64,000 nt of DNA from Fervidobacterium gondwanense DSM 13020 (GCF_900143265.1 NZ_FRDJ01000006.1:61947-125946), one strand, 5' to 3'; shown: positions 34,908 to 44,881, counted from the first letter of the stretch. Notes: generated by a model from the letters alone, not told the origin. A program made the numbers and translations.

Positions 34908-35840
34908 TTAGAACTTTATTTCCTCAATTTCCACCTTTTCAAGCAACCTCTCGACATCATTCCTTCTGCACAACCTTGTTCCAGGCGTCATGACAGCAGC
35001 AGTACCAGATGCATTTGCCCATCTTAGTGCTTCCTCATCTGACGCACCTTCGGTCCTTTTGAGCACAAAACCAGCCAAGAATGAATCTCCGGCACCTACC
35101 GCACTCTTTACATTCACTTTTATTGTTTTTGTATAAAGAACTTTTTCTTTCGATATGAAGTAGGCACCTTCACCGCCAAGGGTTAATAGTATCCCCTTAA
35201 GCTCGTGGATATCAATTATTTTTATTGCTTCCTCCACAATTTCTTCACGCTTTGAAACGTGCTTTCCAATTAGTCTTTGGAATTCATGCAAATTCGGCTT
35301 TATATAGTCGGGCTGTCCAATCAATCCTGCTTTCAATTTATCGCCATCAGCATCGAAATAAACTGTTGCTCCCCATTGCTTTAACGAAAAGACTATGCCT
35401 GTGTAGAACTCAGCGGCAACTCCTTTTGGCAAACTTCCTGAGACGACCACAACATCCCCTGGTCTAACAAGTGCATTGAGAACTTCAAGTACAACTTGCA
35501 ACTTTCTGACGCTAATCTTCTCACCAGGCATACTTATTCTGTACTGACCTTTGTTGGTTTCAAGTATAACGTTCATCCTTGTTTCTTGCGGCACGCGGAT
35601 GGAAGAGTAGATGACCCCCTCTCTATCTAACATCTCTTCGAGCTTGCGACCATTATCTCCACCAACGAGCGCTATAGCAATCGATACTCCGCCGAGTTCT
35701 TTTATTACTCTTGATACATCGATTCCTTTACCCGCTGGATAATCTACCACTTTCTGTGCACGGATAGTATCGTCCAGAATAAGCTCGTCAACGTAGATGT
35801 ACCTATCAAGGCAGGGATTCATAGTTAATGTAAAAATCAT
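34908..35840 (-). CDS. PfkB-family sugar kinase, 1-phosphofructokinase-like
   Basis: About 310 residues from ATG 35840, 8 bases after GGAGG; it then begins 'MIFTLTMNPCLDRY', just as FruK/LacC proteins do. The GTG upstream abuts the ribosome site. Conserved points are 'PAGKGIDVSRVIKELGG', 'VVSGSLPKGV' and the catalytic 'SAVGAGDSFLAGF'. It phosphorylates a sugar phosphate: fructose-1-phosphate or tagatose-6-phosphate are the usual substrates. Monocistronic and divergent from the second cyclase. Confidence 0.85.
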   Translation of the reverse strand: MIFTLTMNPCLDRYIYVDELILDDTIRAQKVVDYPAGKGIDVSRVIKELGGVSIAIALVGGDNGRKLEEMLDREGVIYSSIRVPQETRMNVILETNKGQYRISMPGEKISVRKLQVVLEVLNALVRPGDVVVVSGSLPKGVAAEFYTGIVFSLKQWGATVYFDADGDKLKAGLIGQPDYIKPNLHEFQRLIGKHVSKREEIVEEAIKIIDIHELKGILLTLGGEGAYFISKEKVLYTKTIKVNVKSAVGAGDSFLAGFVLKRTEGASDEEALRWANASGTAAVMTPGTRLCRRNDVERLLEKVEIEEIKF

Positions 35841-35970
35841 GATATGCACCTCCAGGGCAAAAACCTTAAGTTGATAATCGTATATTATTTTATCAGATAT
35901 TTTTAAATATAAAAATTAAGAAAACATGGTAAAATATTATCGAATAAAATTCCTTCTCGGAGGGAACGAT

Positions 35971-37632
35971 GTGAAATCAAAAAGTTGGATTTATTTTCTA
36001 CTACTTGGGATTATAACATTCTCATTCATCATATTTCTGAGAATATACCTTGAAAATGAAGATAAATCTTTCAGGTTGCTATTCAAGAACATTATGGAAA
36101 CTCAAGCAATGGAAGTATCGCGAGCATACTCTCAATGGGACGATATGTACAATGCTGTCTCAAAACAGGACCATGAAAGCATGAGAAAGCTTCAAAGAGA
36201 GATGAAAAAGGACTATCCGTTCATTGTAGACGTTACTTTTGAAAGTGCTAACCCTCCGAATGGATTTTACTCAATAAGAAGTGAAGGGACATTCCTTATC
36301 GTTGAATACAAAATATTCGATTCTTTTGGTGAGAGATTTCTACCTGACAAAAGAGCCAGTATCCGAATTGATGTAGGCCCTATTCTAAGAAACTTTGAAA
36401 TACACAATATACGAATAACAACTGCGAAGAGTAACTTAGTAAGAGATCTAGCATATGGTTTGAGATACGAAAGATTACTCACAATTAGCGAAATTCCAAT
36501 AATCATGTCTTTCGTTCTACTGTTATTGATAGCAATTACTGTTGTTTACGAAATGTACGTACGTCGAGAATTAGATATAGAATCGACTCTTAATAAAGCG
36601 CTAAATTCAGTAATCCAGCTAAGCCAAGATATGCTAAGAGGTTCCGTAAAACCTTCATATCAACTGATATTAGAAAAAGCAATAGAAATAATTCCGGGCG
36701 CACAAGCAGGCTCGGTTCTTGTGAAAGATGGCGATAGATATAAATTTAGTGCTTGTGTTGGATACAACTTCGAAGAACTGAAAAAGGTCTGGTTCCTTCC
36801 TGAAGAGCTGGCGCAAAGTATGGATCCTAAAGTAAAAATAATAACGCACCTTCAGGGTTTCGACTCAGAGAAGCTCAAAGATGAGAGGTTTCAAATATTA
36901 GACAAATACGGAAGAGTTAACGAAATCAAAGCTATGCTTTCTGTTCCAATCATTGTAAACAATGAAATCGCGGCATTTTTAAATATCGACAATTTTGAAA
37001 AAGTACATACGTTTAATGATTTTTCAGTTAGAATCGCCACACTCTTCGCTACCCAGATAGGTGTTGTATTCGAAAGGTTAAAACTTGAAGAAGAGTTGTT
37101 GAAACAAAAAGACATGCTTGAATTCTTATCCACAAGAGATGCTCTAACACAACTACCAAACAGAAGAGCGCTTGAAATTGAAGCTGAAAGAATGATGAAC
37201 CTTGCAAAAAGGGAAGGAAAAAACATATGCGTAGTGTACGTTGATCTTCTGAGATTCAAAATTGTTAACGACTCTTTTGGCCACAGAGTAGGAGACTATC
37301 TACTTAGAGTGATCTCTGAAAGACTCCAAAAAGTTGTAAGGAAAAGTGATTTTGTCGCACGAATCGGTGGGGATGAGTTTGTCTTCTTACTATATGATTG
37401 TAAAGAATATCTACAATTTGTGGAAAGAACGCTCCAAGAGATAGAAAAAGATATAATCTGGGAGTCGCATGTATTCAAAGTCTCCGCAAACTTCGGAATA
37501 GCAATATATCCGCATGATGGCATTGACTTTGGGGATTTACTAATTAAAGCTGATATGGCAATGTACTACGCGAAAAACAGCGGAAAAAGCTACCATCTCG
37601 CCTCGCAACTCAGCATCGATAACATTGAATAA
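35971..37632 (+). CDS. Diguanylate cyclase with GAF domain (copy 2)
   Basis: A 553-residue paralogue of the 24295-25956 protein, with the same domain order: membrane segment, extracytoplasmic sensor, membrane segment, GAF, GGDEF with RKSD inhibitory site. The start is GTG 35971 behind CGGAGGG; an earlier ATG at 35926 lies in a sequence resembling the promoter of copy 1 and has no ribosome site. The N-terminal sensor half differs more than the catalytic half, so the two copies may read different signals. Confidence 0.9.
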   Translation: MKSKSWIYFLLLGIITFSFIIFLRIYLENEDKSFRLLFKNIMETQAMEVSRAYSQWDDMYNAVSKQDHESMRKLQREMKKDYPFIVDVTFESANPPNGFYSIRSEGTFLIVEYKIFDSFGERFLPDKRASIRIDVGPILRNFEIHNIRITTAKSNLVRDLAYGLRYERLLTISEIPIIMSFVLLLLIAITVVYEMYVRRELDIESTLNKALNSVIQLSQDMLRGSVKPSYQLILEKAIEIIPGAQAGSVLVKDGDRYKFSACVGYNFEELKKVWFLPEELAQSMDPKVKIITHLQGFDSEKLKDERFQILDKYGRVNEIKAMLSVPIIVNNEIAAFLNIDNFEKVHTFNDFSVRIATLFATQIGVVFERLKLEEELLKQKDMLEFLSTRDALTQLPNRRALEIEAERMMNLAKREGKNICVVYVDLLRFKIVNDSFGHRVGDYLLRVISERLQKVVRKSDFVARIGGDEFVFLLYDCKEYLQFVERTLQEIEKDIIWESHVFKVSANFGIAIYPHDGIDFGDLLIKADMAMYYAKNSGKSYHLASQLSIDNIE

Positions 37633-37680
37633 CATGAACATATTTTAGAAATGGCATTTTCTAAAATAGTAGAAACTTAA

Positions 37681-37714
37681 AGCCCTGTGTTCTTACCGAA
37701 AAAAACATGGGGCT
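37681..37714 (+). terminator. Terminator of the second cyclase
   Basis: Long stem AGCCCTGTGTT / AACATGGGGCT (two G-T pairs) followed by TTTTT. Confidence 0.75.
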
Positions 37715-37727
37715 TTTTAAATTTTCT

Positions 37728-37777
37728 TCACTGACTTAGTGATAACTAATTTACTTTTTCAGATTATCGTGTATAAT
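37728..37777 (+). promoter_or_regulatory. Candidate promoter region of copA-copZ
   Basis: TATAAT at 37772-37777 and a small inverted repeat TCACT-N5-AGTGA at 37728-37742. The -35 element is weak (TTTACT-like), and the inverted repeat is a possible operator for a copper-sensing repressor. Both are only weakly supported. Confidence 0.35.
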
Positions 37778-37800
37778 ATAAATTGTAAGGAGGGAGCGAA

Positions 37801-39987
37801 ATGGAACATGTTGAGAAGAAGAAAAGCTTACGCATCACAGGAATGACGTGTGCGAATTGCGCACGAATCGTTGAAAAATCTCTTTCAAAAGTCGAAGGTG
37901 TCAAATTCGCCGCTGTTAACCTTGCAACGAACACCGCTTTCGTTGTTTTAGAAGACGATGTAGATGATGAGATTCTGGCAAAAGCGGTTGAAAGCGTTGG
38001 ATATGGTGTTACTGATGAACCAGTCGAGGCAATCGAGGAGAAGAGATTGAAAAGGATAAAGACAAACCTGATAATCGCACTCATCATAACCATCCCTCTA
38101 TCAATTCTGATGCTTTTCCACATGAATAACGTCCACATACCTTACTTCAAAGAACTCGAGCTTATATTTGCAGCACTTGTCATTTTCTATGCTGGTCGCG
38201 ATACTATTAAAGGTGCTACAATCGCCCTTTTGCATAAGCATTCAAATATGGATACTTTGATACTCTTTGGCTCTGTAACAGCTTGGTTGACGACGCCTCT
38301 ATCTTATTTCATGGACATCCACGCATTTGGCAGTATCGGTGCGATGATAGTATCTCTCCACTTGCTTGGCAGATTCATCGAATCCTACCTTAGGGATAGA
38401 GCATCTAAGCAAGTGAAAGAATTACTTGCGCTTCAATCAAAGGATGCGCAGGTTATAACGGACAAGGGAGAATTCACAGTTCCCATCGAGGCTATAAAGG
38501 AAGGTCATATACTATTGATAAAACCAGGAGAGCGAATTCCAACAGATGGAGAAATTATAGAAGGAACAGCACTGGTAGATGAATCTATGATCACCGGAGA
38601 GCCCATACCTGTTGAAAAAGGACAGGGCGACTCAGTAATAGGCGGATCTTTGAATGTGAACGGTGTTATAAAAGCTCGTGTCACTAAGACTGGTGAGGAT
38701 ACCTTTTTGTCAAAAATGATTTCGTTAGTCCAAGAAGCTCAAGGAGCAAAGGTGCCAATTCAACAGCTCGCAGACAGGATTACGAATTATTTCGTGCCCA
38801 CCATTGTGGCTCTTGCTCTCATAAGCGCTTTTTTGTGGTATTTCAATTTCGAGAATATGAACATGCTGACTCATTCAATACGCGATATCCTTCCGTGGAC
38901 TATCCACACTGAAAACATACTTTCGCTGTCTATATTCGTATTCTTAACCACGGTTGTCATCGCTTGTCCGTGTGCTTTGGGACTGGCAACTCCAATGGCA
39001 TTGATAGTCGGAACTTCTTTGGCAGCGAAAAGAGGATTGCTCATTAGAAATGCGGAGGCTATCCAAACCGTCAAGAACGTTGGTTATGTGCTCTTCGACA
39101 AGACAGGAACGATTACGGAAGGAAAACCGAAGGTTTCCGTTGCGCAAATCGAAGATTCATTGAAACCGATAGCCTACAGCTTGATGAGTTTATCAACTCA
39201 CCCGCTTTCAAGAGCAGTTGCGGAATATTTGTCAAACCATAAGGCCACAGTTGTTCAAATCATCGAGTTTACCGAAATTCACGGAAAAGGTGTTCAGGGT
39301 AATGTAGATGGAGTGACTTATTTTCTTGGGAAACCGAAAGACATAGCTTCTTATTCGATATATACATCTCAAGGAAAATCGATCGTCGAGTTTAGGAAAG
39401 ATGACGAGATATTGGGCTTCTTCGTCATCGAAGATGCTATAAGGGAAGATTCTGTCAGAGCAATTACTGAACTCAAGAATTCAGGTATAATTCCTGTCAT
39501 GGTTACAGGCGACAATGAAAACACTGCAAAGTACGTTTCAAATATCGTTGGCATAGAGCAAGTATATGCAAACGTTAAGCCCGAGGAAAAACTGAACATT
39601 GTGCGGAAATTCCAAGCGTTCGGCAAGAAAGTGATTATGGTCGGTGATGGAATAAACGACGCAGCGGCGCTGAAAGCAGCGGACATAGGCATTGCAATTG
39701 GAAGCGGAAGTGACTTGGCAATCGATAGTGCTGATATAATAATAACAAAGGGTGGTATATCAAAGGTAGCTGATGTGATAAAGATATCGAAAATAACATT
39801 CCAAGCTATCAAGGTCAATTTGCTATTTGCGTTCTTCTACAACGTCATCGCTATTCCGCTTGCAATGCTTGGGTTGTTACATCCGGCGATAGCTGAAGCT
39901 GCCATGGCTATGAGCTCAATCACGGTGATTTTTAACTCAATAAGAATCAGGAATAAGTTCGAAAGGGCTACCCACTTATCCATTTAA
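37801..39987 (+). CDS. copA: Copper-exporting P1B-type ATPase
   Basis: A 728-residue P1B ATPase. One heavy-metal-binding domain is at the N-terminus (CxxC C17-C20 in 'MTCANC'). Eight membrane segments surround the CPC metal site (C389-P390-C391), and the DKTGT phosphorylation site is D433. 'TGDN' and 'GDGINDAAAL' form the hydrolysis hinge. ATG behind AAGGAGGGAGCG. The copper chaperone follows, which supports Cu(I) export rather than zinc or cadmium. Confidence 0.93.
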   Translation: MEHVEKKKSLRITGMTCANCARIVEKSLSKVEGVKFAAVNLATNTAFVVLEDDVDDEILAKAVESVGYGVTDEPVEAIEEKRLKRIKTNLIIALIITIPLSILMLFHMNNVHIPYFKELELIFAALVIFYAGRDTIKGATIALLHKHSNMDTLILFGSVTAWLTTPLSYFMDIHAFGSIGAMIVSLHLLGRFIESYLRDRASKQVKELLALQSKDAQVITDKGEFTVPIEAIKEGHILLIKPGERIPTDGEIIEGTALVDESMITGEPIPVEKGQGDSVIGGSLNVNGVIKARVTKTGEDTFLSKMISLVQEAQGAKVPIQQLADRITNYFVPTIVALALISAFLWYFNFENMNMLTHSIRDILPWTIHTENILSLSIFVFLTTVVIACPCALGLATPMALIVGTSLAAKRGLLIRNAEAIQTVKNVGYVLFDKTGTITEGKPKVSVAQIEDSLKPIAYSLMSLSTHPLSRAVAEYLSNHKATVVQIIEFTEIHGKGVQGNVDGVTYFLGKPKDIASYSIYTSQGKSIVEFRKDDEILGFFVIEDAIREDSVRAITELKNSGIIPVMVTGDNENTAKYVSNIVGIEQVYANVKPEEKLNIVRKFQAFGKKVIMVGDGINDAAALKAADIGIAIGSGSDLAIDSADIIITKGGISKVADVIKISKITFQAIKVNLLFAFFYNVIAIPLAMLGLLHPAIAEAAMAMSSITVIFNSIRIRNKFERATHLSI

Positions 39988-40019
39988 TTATCCCCGAATC
40001 TCAAAGGAGGCGAAGACGT

Positions 40020-40226
40020 ATGGCAAGGTATCTGTTGAAAGTTCCTGACATTTCATGCAACCACTGCAAGATGAGAATTTCAAAGGCACTCGAGGAAATT
40101 GGAGAGAAGGACTTTGAAGTTAGAGTTGCCCAGAAAGAAGTCATTATCGACACAGATAACATTGAAAGAGTAGTACAAAAGCTCGAAGAGATCGATTATC
40201 CGGTAGAATCGGCAACCATTCAATGA
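40020..40226 (+). CDS. copZ: Copper chaperone (HMA domain)
   Basis: A 68-residue heavy-metal-binding protein with CxxC (C13-N-H-C16) in 'ISCNHC' and the ferredoxin-like beta-alpha-beta pattern. It would deliver Cu(I) to CopA, whose gene lies 32 bases upstream. AAAGGAGGCG precedes the ATG. Confidence 0.9.
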   Translation: MARYLLKVPDISCNHCKMRISKALEEIGEKDFEVRVAQKEVIIDTDNIERVVQKLEEIDYPVESATIQ

Positions 40227-40261
40227 TTTTCAAAACTTGAACTTATTTTGAGGCGTGCGCT

Positions 40262-41353
40262 ATGCCCATCGAAAGAGAAAAGAAGTATCTGATTGACGAA
40301 AACCAAGCCACGAAACTTAAAAATATGGCAAAATTTTCAATTGGTGTGGTCCAGTGGTATCTGCCGGACTGCATTTTGTTGTTGGAACTTCTTGGCGAAC
40401 GGGACTTTTCAAAAAGTCGAGAATGGAGAATTCGCTACACAGTGGATAAAAAAGGAAACGAAACTTGGATCGCCGCATTTAAGTCTGAACTCGTGGAAGG
40501 TTTTCAACGAGTTGAAGAGGAGTACGATTTAACCAAATTTATCAGGAAACAAAATACAGATATGTGGGAAAGACTCTTCAACGAATTATCAAGCAAGCCC
40601 GTTGTAGTGAAGATCAGACACTACATATCCGATACGCCCACAGAAATAGTGCTCGATGAGTTCATGCAGCTTGACATTCCTTACAATATCGATATTAAGT
40701 ACATGGTAGAAATCGAAACTGAAGACGAATTTGAAAAATACGAAAAAGAGTACGACTTAGGTGAAGGAATAAGCACCGAAGAATTCGACATTTACACGAA
40801 CAGAAATATCGCTATCGAAAGTCAAATTCCTCCGAGAGTCTTAATCACACTTGTCAAACAGGCTCTTGGAATATCTCCATTCCCAAAGATGAGAAGAAAA
40901 GACAGAGAATTACCTATTAGAGATGCTATCGAACTTCTCAAAATCGGCGAATATGGTTTTTTTACAACCTACGACGGTAACTATCCGTACGCAGTGCCAG
41001 TGAATTATGTTTATAAAGACGGTGCGATTTATTTCCACTGTGCGAGCTCTGGAAAAAAGCTTGAAAACATTTCTGTGCACAAGAACGTAAGTTTCTCAGT
41101 AGTAACAAAGGCAAAAGTTCTTCCAGAACAACTGTCGACAGCTTACGAAAGCGTTATAGCTTTCGGTCAAGCAAGGGTTGTTGATGGTGAAAAAAAGAAG
41201 ATGGCACTACTTGAACTTGTCCGGAAGTACTCGCCGCAAACGTACGGAAAATTCACTCAATCAAGAGCTGAAGAATTTGAAAGTGAGTGTTCTAACACAA
41301 CAGTGGTAAAATTGATAATAGAGTACATAACAGGTAAGAGACGAAATGAATAA
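40262..41353 (+). CDS. CYTH domain fused to NimA-like flavoprotein domain
   Basis: A 363-residue two-domain protein. Residues 1-180 have the triphosphate tunnel metalloenzyme pattern: ExExK at E4-E6-K8 ('EREKK'), 'EWRIRYT', 'AAFKSE', 'RVEEEYDL', 'VKIRHY', 'IVLDEF' and 'YMVEIETE'. Residues about 207-355 have the pyridoxamine-oxidase-like NimA fold: 'MRRKDRELPIRDAIELLKIGEYG', 'YPYAVPVNYVY', 'IYFHCASSGKKLENI'. The frame runs through both without break. CYTH proteins hydrolyse triphosphates; NimA-like proteins bind FMN and reduce nitro compounds or haem-like ligands. I do not know this combination. It follows copZ by 35 bases and is probably co-transcribed. Confidence 0.82.
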   Translation: MPIEREKKYLIDENQATKLKNMAKFSIGVVQWYLPDCILLLELLGERDFSKSREWRIRYTVDKKGNETWIAAFKSELVEGFQRVEEEYDLTKFIRKQNTDMWERLFNELSSKPVVVKIRHYISDTPTEIVLDEFMQLDIPYNIDIKYMVEIETEDEFEKYEKEYDLGEGISTEEFDIYTNRNIAIESQIPPRVLITLVKQALGISPFPKMRRKDRELPIRDAIELLKIGEYGFFTTYDGNYPYAVPVNYVYKDGAIYFHCASSGKKLENISVHKNVSFSVVTKAKVLPEQLSTAYESVIAFGQARVVDGEKKKMALLELVRKYSPQTYGKFTQSRAEEFESECSNTTVVKLIIEYITGKRRNE

Positions 41354-41384
41354 CAATTTCATTACTTAAATGGTGGCGCTGTAT

Positions 41385-42023
41385 ATGGATTCTACATTTG
41401 TAATACTATTAGTAATTTTCATAATAGTCTCCGATGCTATCGTTCTATTTGTGATTTACAGATTCAGAAAAAAGAAAAAGGAACAAGAAAACCTCGTAGA
41501 GGATTACATCAACGGTCATGGATACAGATACATCGCTCGAGAAGATAAAACATTCCAAAAGGAGTTTTCAAAAACATTCTCAAAACTCAACCCGAATTTC
41601 AGATGGAAGAATCTGAAAGTACAACACTTGTTCACATACCCCACAGAAGAGCAGGAAGGTAAATCACTTTGTTTTGAATTAGAAGTAACCGCGAGAAATT
41701 ACTATAAAAAGTATTTCTGTTATCTACTTGAAAATTTTCATTCCCAGCTTCCGGAATGCAGTATAATACCTCGTTCGCCATTTGAAATTATTTTCTTGAG
41801 AAAGAATACTGCCTTCGATAAGACTTATAAAGTTATTCCAAAAGAAGTAAGCGAAAGACTTCCTTTAGATTTAAAAGAACAGCTTGTCAGGTACTTCGGA
41901 GTGTCTGTCATTTACGCTAATAATCAACTTCTCATTACAAAAGAATACAAATCAAAAGAAGAACCTTTACAGGCGCTATCTACGTGCGAAGAGATTTTTG
42001 ATATAGTAAAAATGTACTCTTAA
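41385..42023 (+). CDS. Membrane-anchored protein, unknown
   Basis: About 212 residues from ATG 41385 (an ATG at 41370 is an alternative; neither has a strong ribosome site). One N-terminal membrane segment ('FVILLVIFIIVSDAIVLFVIY') is followed by basic residues and a soluble domain without recognised motif. It follows the CYTH fusion by about 30 bases, ends the copA operon and precedes a terminator. Function unknown. Confidence 0.6.
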   Translation: MDSTFVILLVIFIIVSDAIVLFVIYRFRKKKKEQENLVEDYINGHGYRYIAREDKTFQKEFSKTFSKLNPNFRWKNLKVQHLFTYPTEEQEGKSLCFELEVTARNYYKKYFCYLLENFHSQLPECSIIPRSPFEIIFLRKNTAFDKTYKVIPKEVSERLPLDLKEQLVRYFGVSVIYANNQLLITKEYKSKEEPLQALSTCEEIFDIVKMYS

Positions 42024-42047
42024 ATATTGAACGCCGTTAAAAGCAAA

Positions 42048-42071
42048 AACCGGGCGTAAATCAGCCCGGTT
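42048..42071. terminator. Bidirectional terminator
   Basis: Stem AACCGGGC / GCCCGGTT with T tracts on both sides. It ends the copA operon and the Fe-ADH gene. Confidence 0.88.
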
Positions 42072-42076
42072 TTTTG

Positions 42077-43285
42077 TCACATTCTCCTCAATGATGTCTC
42101 ATATATCCTCTTTATAACTTCCCTCTCAGCTTTTATCGGTGCTTGGCTAAGCAACAATCCAAGTGAAGGTGTCGTCATTGCAAGTTCTGTGAGTTTGTCA
42201 ACGTGACCTTCGTTGAATCCTATATCTGAAAGTTTTTCCGTAACTCCCATGTTGAATAGCCAGTTTTCTATTCCCTTGGCTATAGCTTCTGCTTCGCCTG
42301 GATTGCCTTTCAATCCCGGAACAATTGGTTCATACACTTCGGCAAGAATGTCAGCTACAGAAGGATATATTTCTTTGACAACAGCAGGAAGAAGCATCGC
42401 AAGTCCGAGTCCATGCGCAAGGTCTGGCTTAACTGCACTCAGCGGGTGCTCAAGTGCGTGCGTGAAGTGGAGCAACCCATTGTCGAATGATATACCCGCT
42501 ATTGCGGATGCATACAACAGCCAGTATCTTGCGTTCAGGTCGTTTGGATTGCTCAATGCTTGAGGTAAGTATGTAGCTATAAGTCTAACCGTTTCTTTTG
42601 CCAAGAGTATCGAGTATGGGTTTCTCGAAAGTGTAGTAGCTGCTTCTGTAATGTGGTTCAAAGCATCAATTGACGTGTAGAGAGTTTGCTTGTATGGAAG
42701 TGTTAGCATCAGTTTGGGATCGTCTATTGCAAACAATGGATAAATGCAGTCGTATGCTATCGCTGGTTTGTATTCCTTTTCCAAAATAGAGGCTACAGCA
42801 AATCTGTCGACTTCCGTACCTGTTCCATGTGTCGTGTTAATTGCGATTATCGGTTTTGCTTTTGTTGGAACGAATTTTCCTTCATAAAGCTCAGAGCCAG
42901 TCTTTCCGTCGTACTCAAGCAAAACGGCAACACTCTTTGCCGTATCGATTGGACTACCTCCGCCTATGCCGAGTACTGCTTTCGCACCGAATTCCTTTCC
43001 GAGTTTTGTCGCTTCATCTATCTGTTCAACCGTTGGATTCGGTGTGACCTTGTCGTACAGAACGTACTTAATTCCGTATTCTTTAAAGTACTTTGTTACA
43101 ACATCCCATGCGCCAGTAACTTTGTAAGCAACAGGGTCTGTAATAACGATAACTTTCTTCATGTTGTTATTTTTAAGATATTCAGATATATCCTTCATCT
43201 TCTCAATAGCGCCAACTCCAAAATAGCATGTTGTCTTGCACCTAAGCTCGAAAACGTTGTAGATGTTAACTTTCTTTTCAAACAT
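42077..43285 (-). CDS. Iron-containing alcohol dehydrogenase
   Basis: A 402-residue group III dehydrogenase that interconverts alcohols and aldehydes with NAD(P)H. The nucleotide site 'GIGGGSPIDTAKS' is near residues 107-119, and metal-binding histidines are in 'DALNHITEA', 'FTHALEHPL' and 'DLAHGLGLA'. ATG behind GCAGGAGGTAG. Monocistronic. The physiological substrate cannot be told; ethanol and butanol formation are common in this group. Confidence 0.9.
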   Translation of the reverse strand: MFEKKVNIYNVFELRCKTTCYFGVGAIEKMKDISEYLKNNNMKKVIVITDPVAYKVTGAWDVVTKYFKEYGIKYVLYDKVTPNPTVEQIDEATKLGKEFGAKAVLGIGGGSPIDTAKSVAVLLEYDGKTGSELYEGKFVPTKAKPIIAINTTHGTGTEVDRFAVASILEKEYKPAIAYDCIYPLFAIDDPKLMLTLPYKQTLYTSIDALNHITEAATTLSRNPYSILLAKETVRLIATYLPQALSNPNDLNARYWLLYASAIAGISFDNGLLHFTHALEHPLSAVKPDLAHGLGLAMLLPAVVKEIYPSVADILAEVYEPIVPGLKGNPGEAEAIAKGIENWLFNMGVTEKLSDIGFNEGHVDKLTELAMTTPSLGLLLSQAPIKAEREVIKRIYETSLRRM

Positions 43286-43476
43286 GTTAGTCTACCTCCT
43301 GCACTCTAAGATTGGAATAAGCTATACTTAGTATTAAATAACTAACTTTGTGATATATTTCACGTTCCATTAATATTTTAATACATACTCATTATACTGT
43401 CAATATCTTGTTGTTATTATTTTCACGATTGCTGAAAGTCTTAAGTCTTGTTGAGGTTTTCAAAAGGCAAAAAAAC

Positions 43477-43499
43477 AACCGAGGCTTTCTGCCTCGGTT
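43477..43499 (-). terminator. Terminator of the GPH transporter gene
   Basis: 9-bp stem AACCGAGGC / GCCTCGGTT with a 5-base loop, followed on the minus strand by GTTTTTTTGCC. Confidence 0.9.
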
Positions 43500-43526
43500 C
43501 TATTTAATGAAAGAAACTTTTTAGAC

Positions 43527-44881
43527 TTATTCACTATGTACTGTTTGGAGATGCTTCAATATAAATTTTTCATCATAGAAGAGCAACAGAACATATCCGA
43601 GTATCATCAGGGCAAGTGAAACTATCGCACTTACTCTTAGTCCAACTTCATTAACTTCATTTGAGCCGAGTATGAATAGCGAAGGGAATATAAGACCTGC
43701 AACTGTTTGGCCCATCTTCTGCACGAATGTCCTTGCGCCAAAGAAAACTGCTGCCTTGTAATTTCCAGTTCTCTTTCCATGGGCTTCAGCTATATCGGCA
43801 ACCATTGCATTTGGAAGTATTCCGAATATGGCTAACGGTATCGCTGCGAGGACTGCGACGATGTAGCTTTGCGCAACCGGTGATAATGCCAGTCTTCCAA
43901 GCATTGAAGTAAATCCGAAGTTTATAGCAAATATTATGAATCCAACCATTAGCAGTCTTTTTTTACCAAGTTTTCTCGCAAGTATATTCACAGGTGCGTA
44001 GAATAGGAACGAAAGCAAGAACATTATGAGCTGAACTTGTGAAGCATGCTCTTTTGGAAGTTTCAGCAATACTGTTATATAGTAAACAAGTCCAAGGCTT
44101 ATTCCGGTTAATCCGACCCAGTAGAGCAGGTCTTGGATGACAAATATAAAAAACGGCTTATCCTTAAATGCTGTTTTGATCGCTTCAAGTCCACCTTCGT
44201 TTACTGTATGTGCCTCACAGTATCTTCTCTCGTCTATAAATATTATCGGTAGCAGCATGAAGATAAAACCTACAACGCCGTAAGCTATTGTAACTGTCTG
44301 GAATGCTTTTAGTGGTTCAAAACCAGCTTTTTCCAGCATCGTTTGGAAGAGGTATATCTGTGTACCTATAACGTACCCTACTGCCCACGTGACAGAAATC
44401 ATCGTGCTTAGTCCGAGCCTTTCATTTGGCGTGTGTCCAAGCTCGCTCATCCATGCAAAAAACGGTGTGACATACATTGTCATGAACCAGTAGAAAGCAA
44501 TTACTGTAGAGAAGAGCCAGATTGTGTTTATTAGATAATTACTCGATGGCGGTAAAAACGGTAAGAAAGAAGTGCAAAAGGCAATACGCTTATTGCCAAA
44601 TAGCCTCTTCTTCTGCCAAGTTTCAGTTTGCTCCTATCAGACAAAGTCGCAACGAGAGGATCCGTGATGGCGTCGAAAAGCCTCGATGTGCCGAGCGCTA
44701 ATCCAACTATCGTGAGTCCTGCAAATACTATACCCTTTTGAATAAACTGCGTAAAATTCACCCCCTCGGGCGGCATGTAAAAATAAACAAGTGCGTTTCC
44801 AATCGCAAAGCTTGTGAGTGACCATCCAAGCTGACCGAGTGCGTACATCCACTTCTTCCACAACGGCAATCTTTCAGCCAT
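43527..44881 (-). pseudogene. GPH-family sugar:cation symporter with a frameshift
   Basis: A 12-segment transporter of the glycoside-pentoside-hexuronide family, full length about 452 codons, in two frames. The 5' part (44881-44569) has the typical 'AITDPLVATLSDRSKLKLGRR' loop. The 3' part continues in another frame from about 44566. The frame would be restored by one extra T in the run at 44566-44568 (minus strand), giving 'FLPFLPPSSNYLINTIWLFS' with no stop. So either a 1-base deletion has inactivated the gene or the sequence has a homopolymer error. ATG behind AAGGGGG; it has its own promoter, operator and terminator. Confidence 0.8.

Noticed and set aside
35926..35970. Upstream start of the second cyclase
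   Set aside because: The first 15 codons lie in a promoter-like stretch without ribosome site; GTG 35971 has CGGAGGG and gives the same length as the paralogue.
42213..42563. Plus-strand frame opposite the alcohol dehydrogenase
   Set aside because: Low-complexity shadow of a clear conserved gene on the other strand, without ribosome site.
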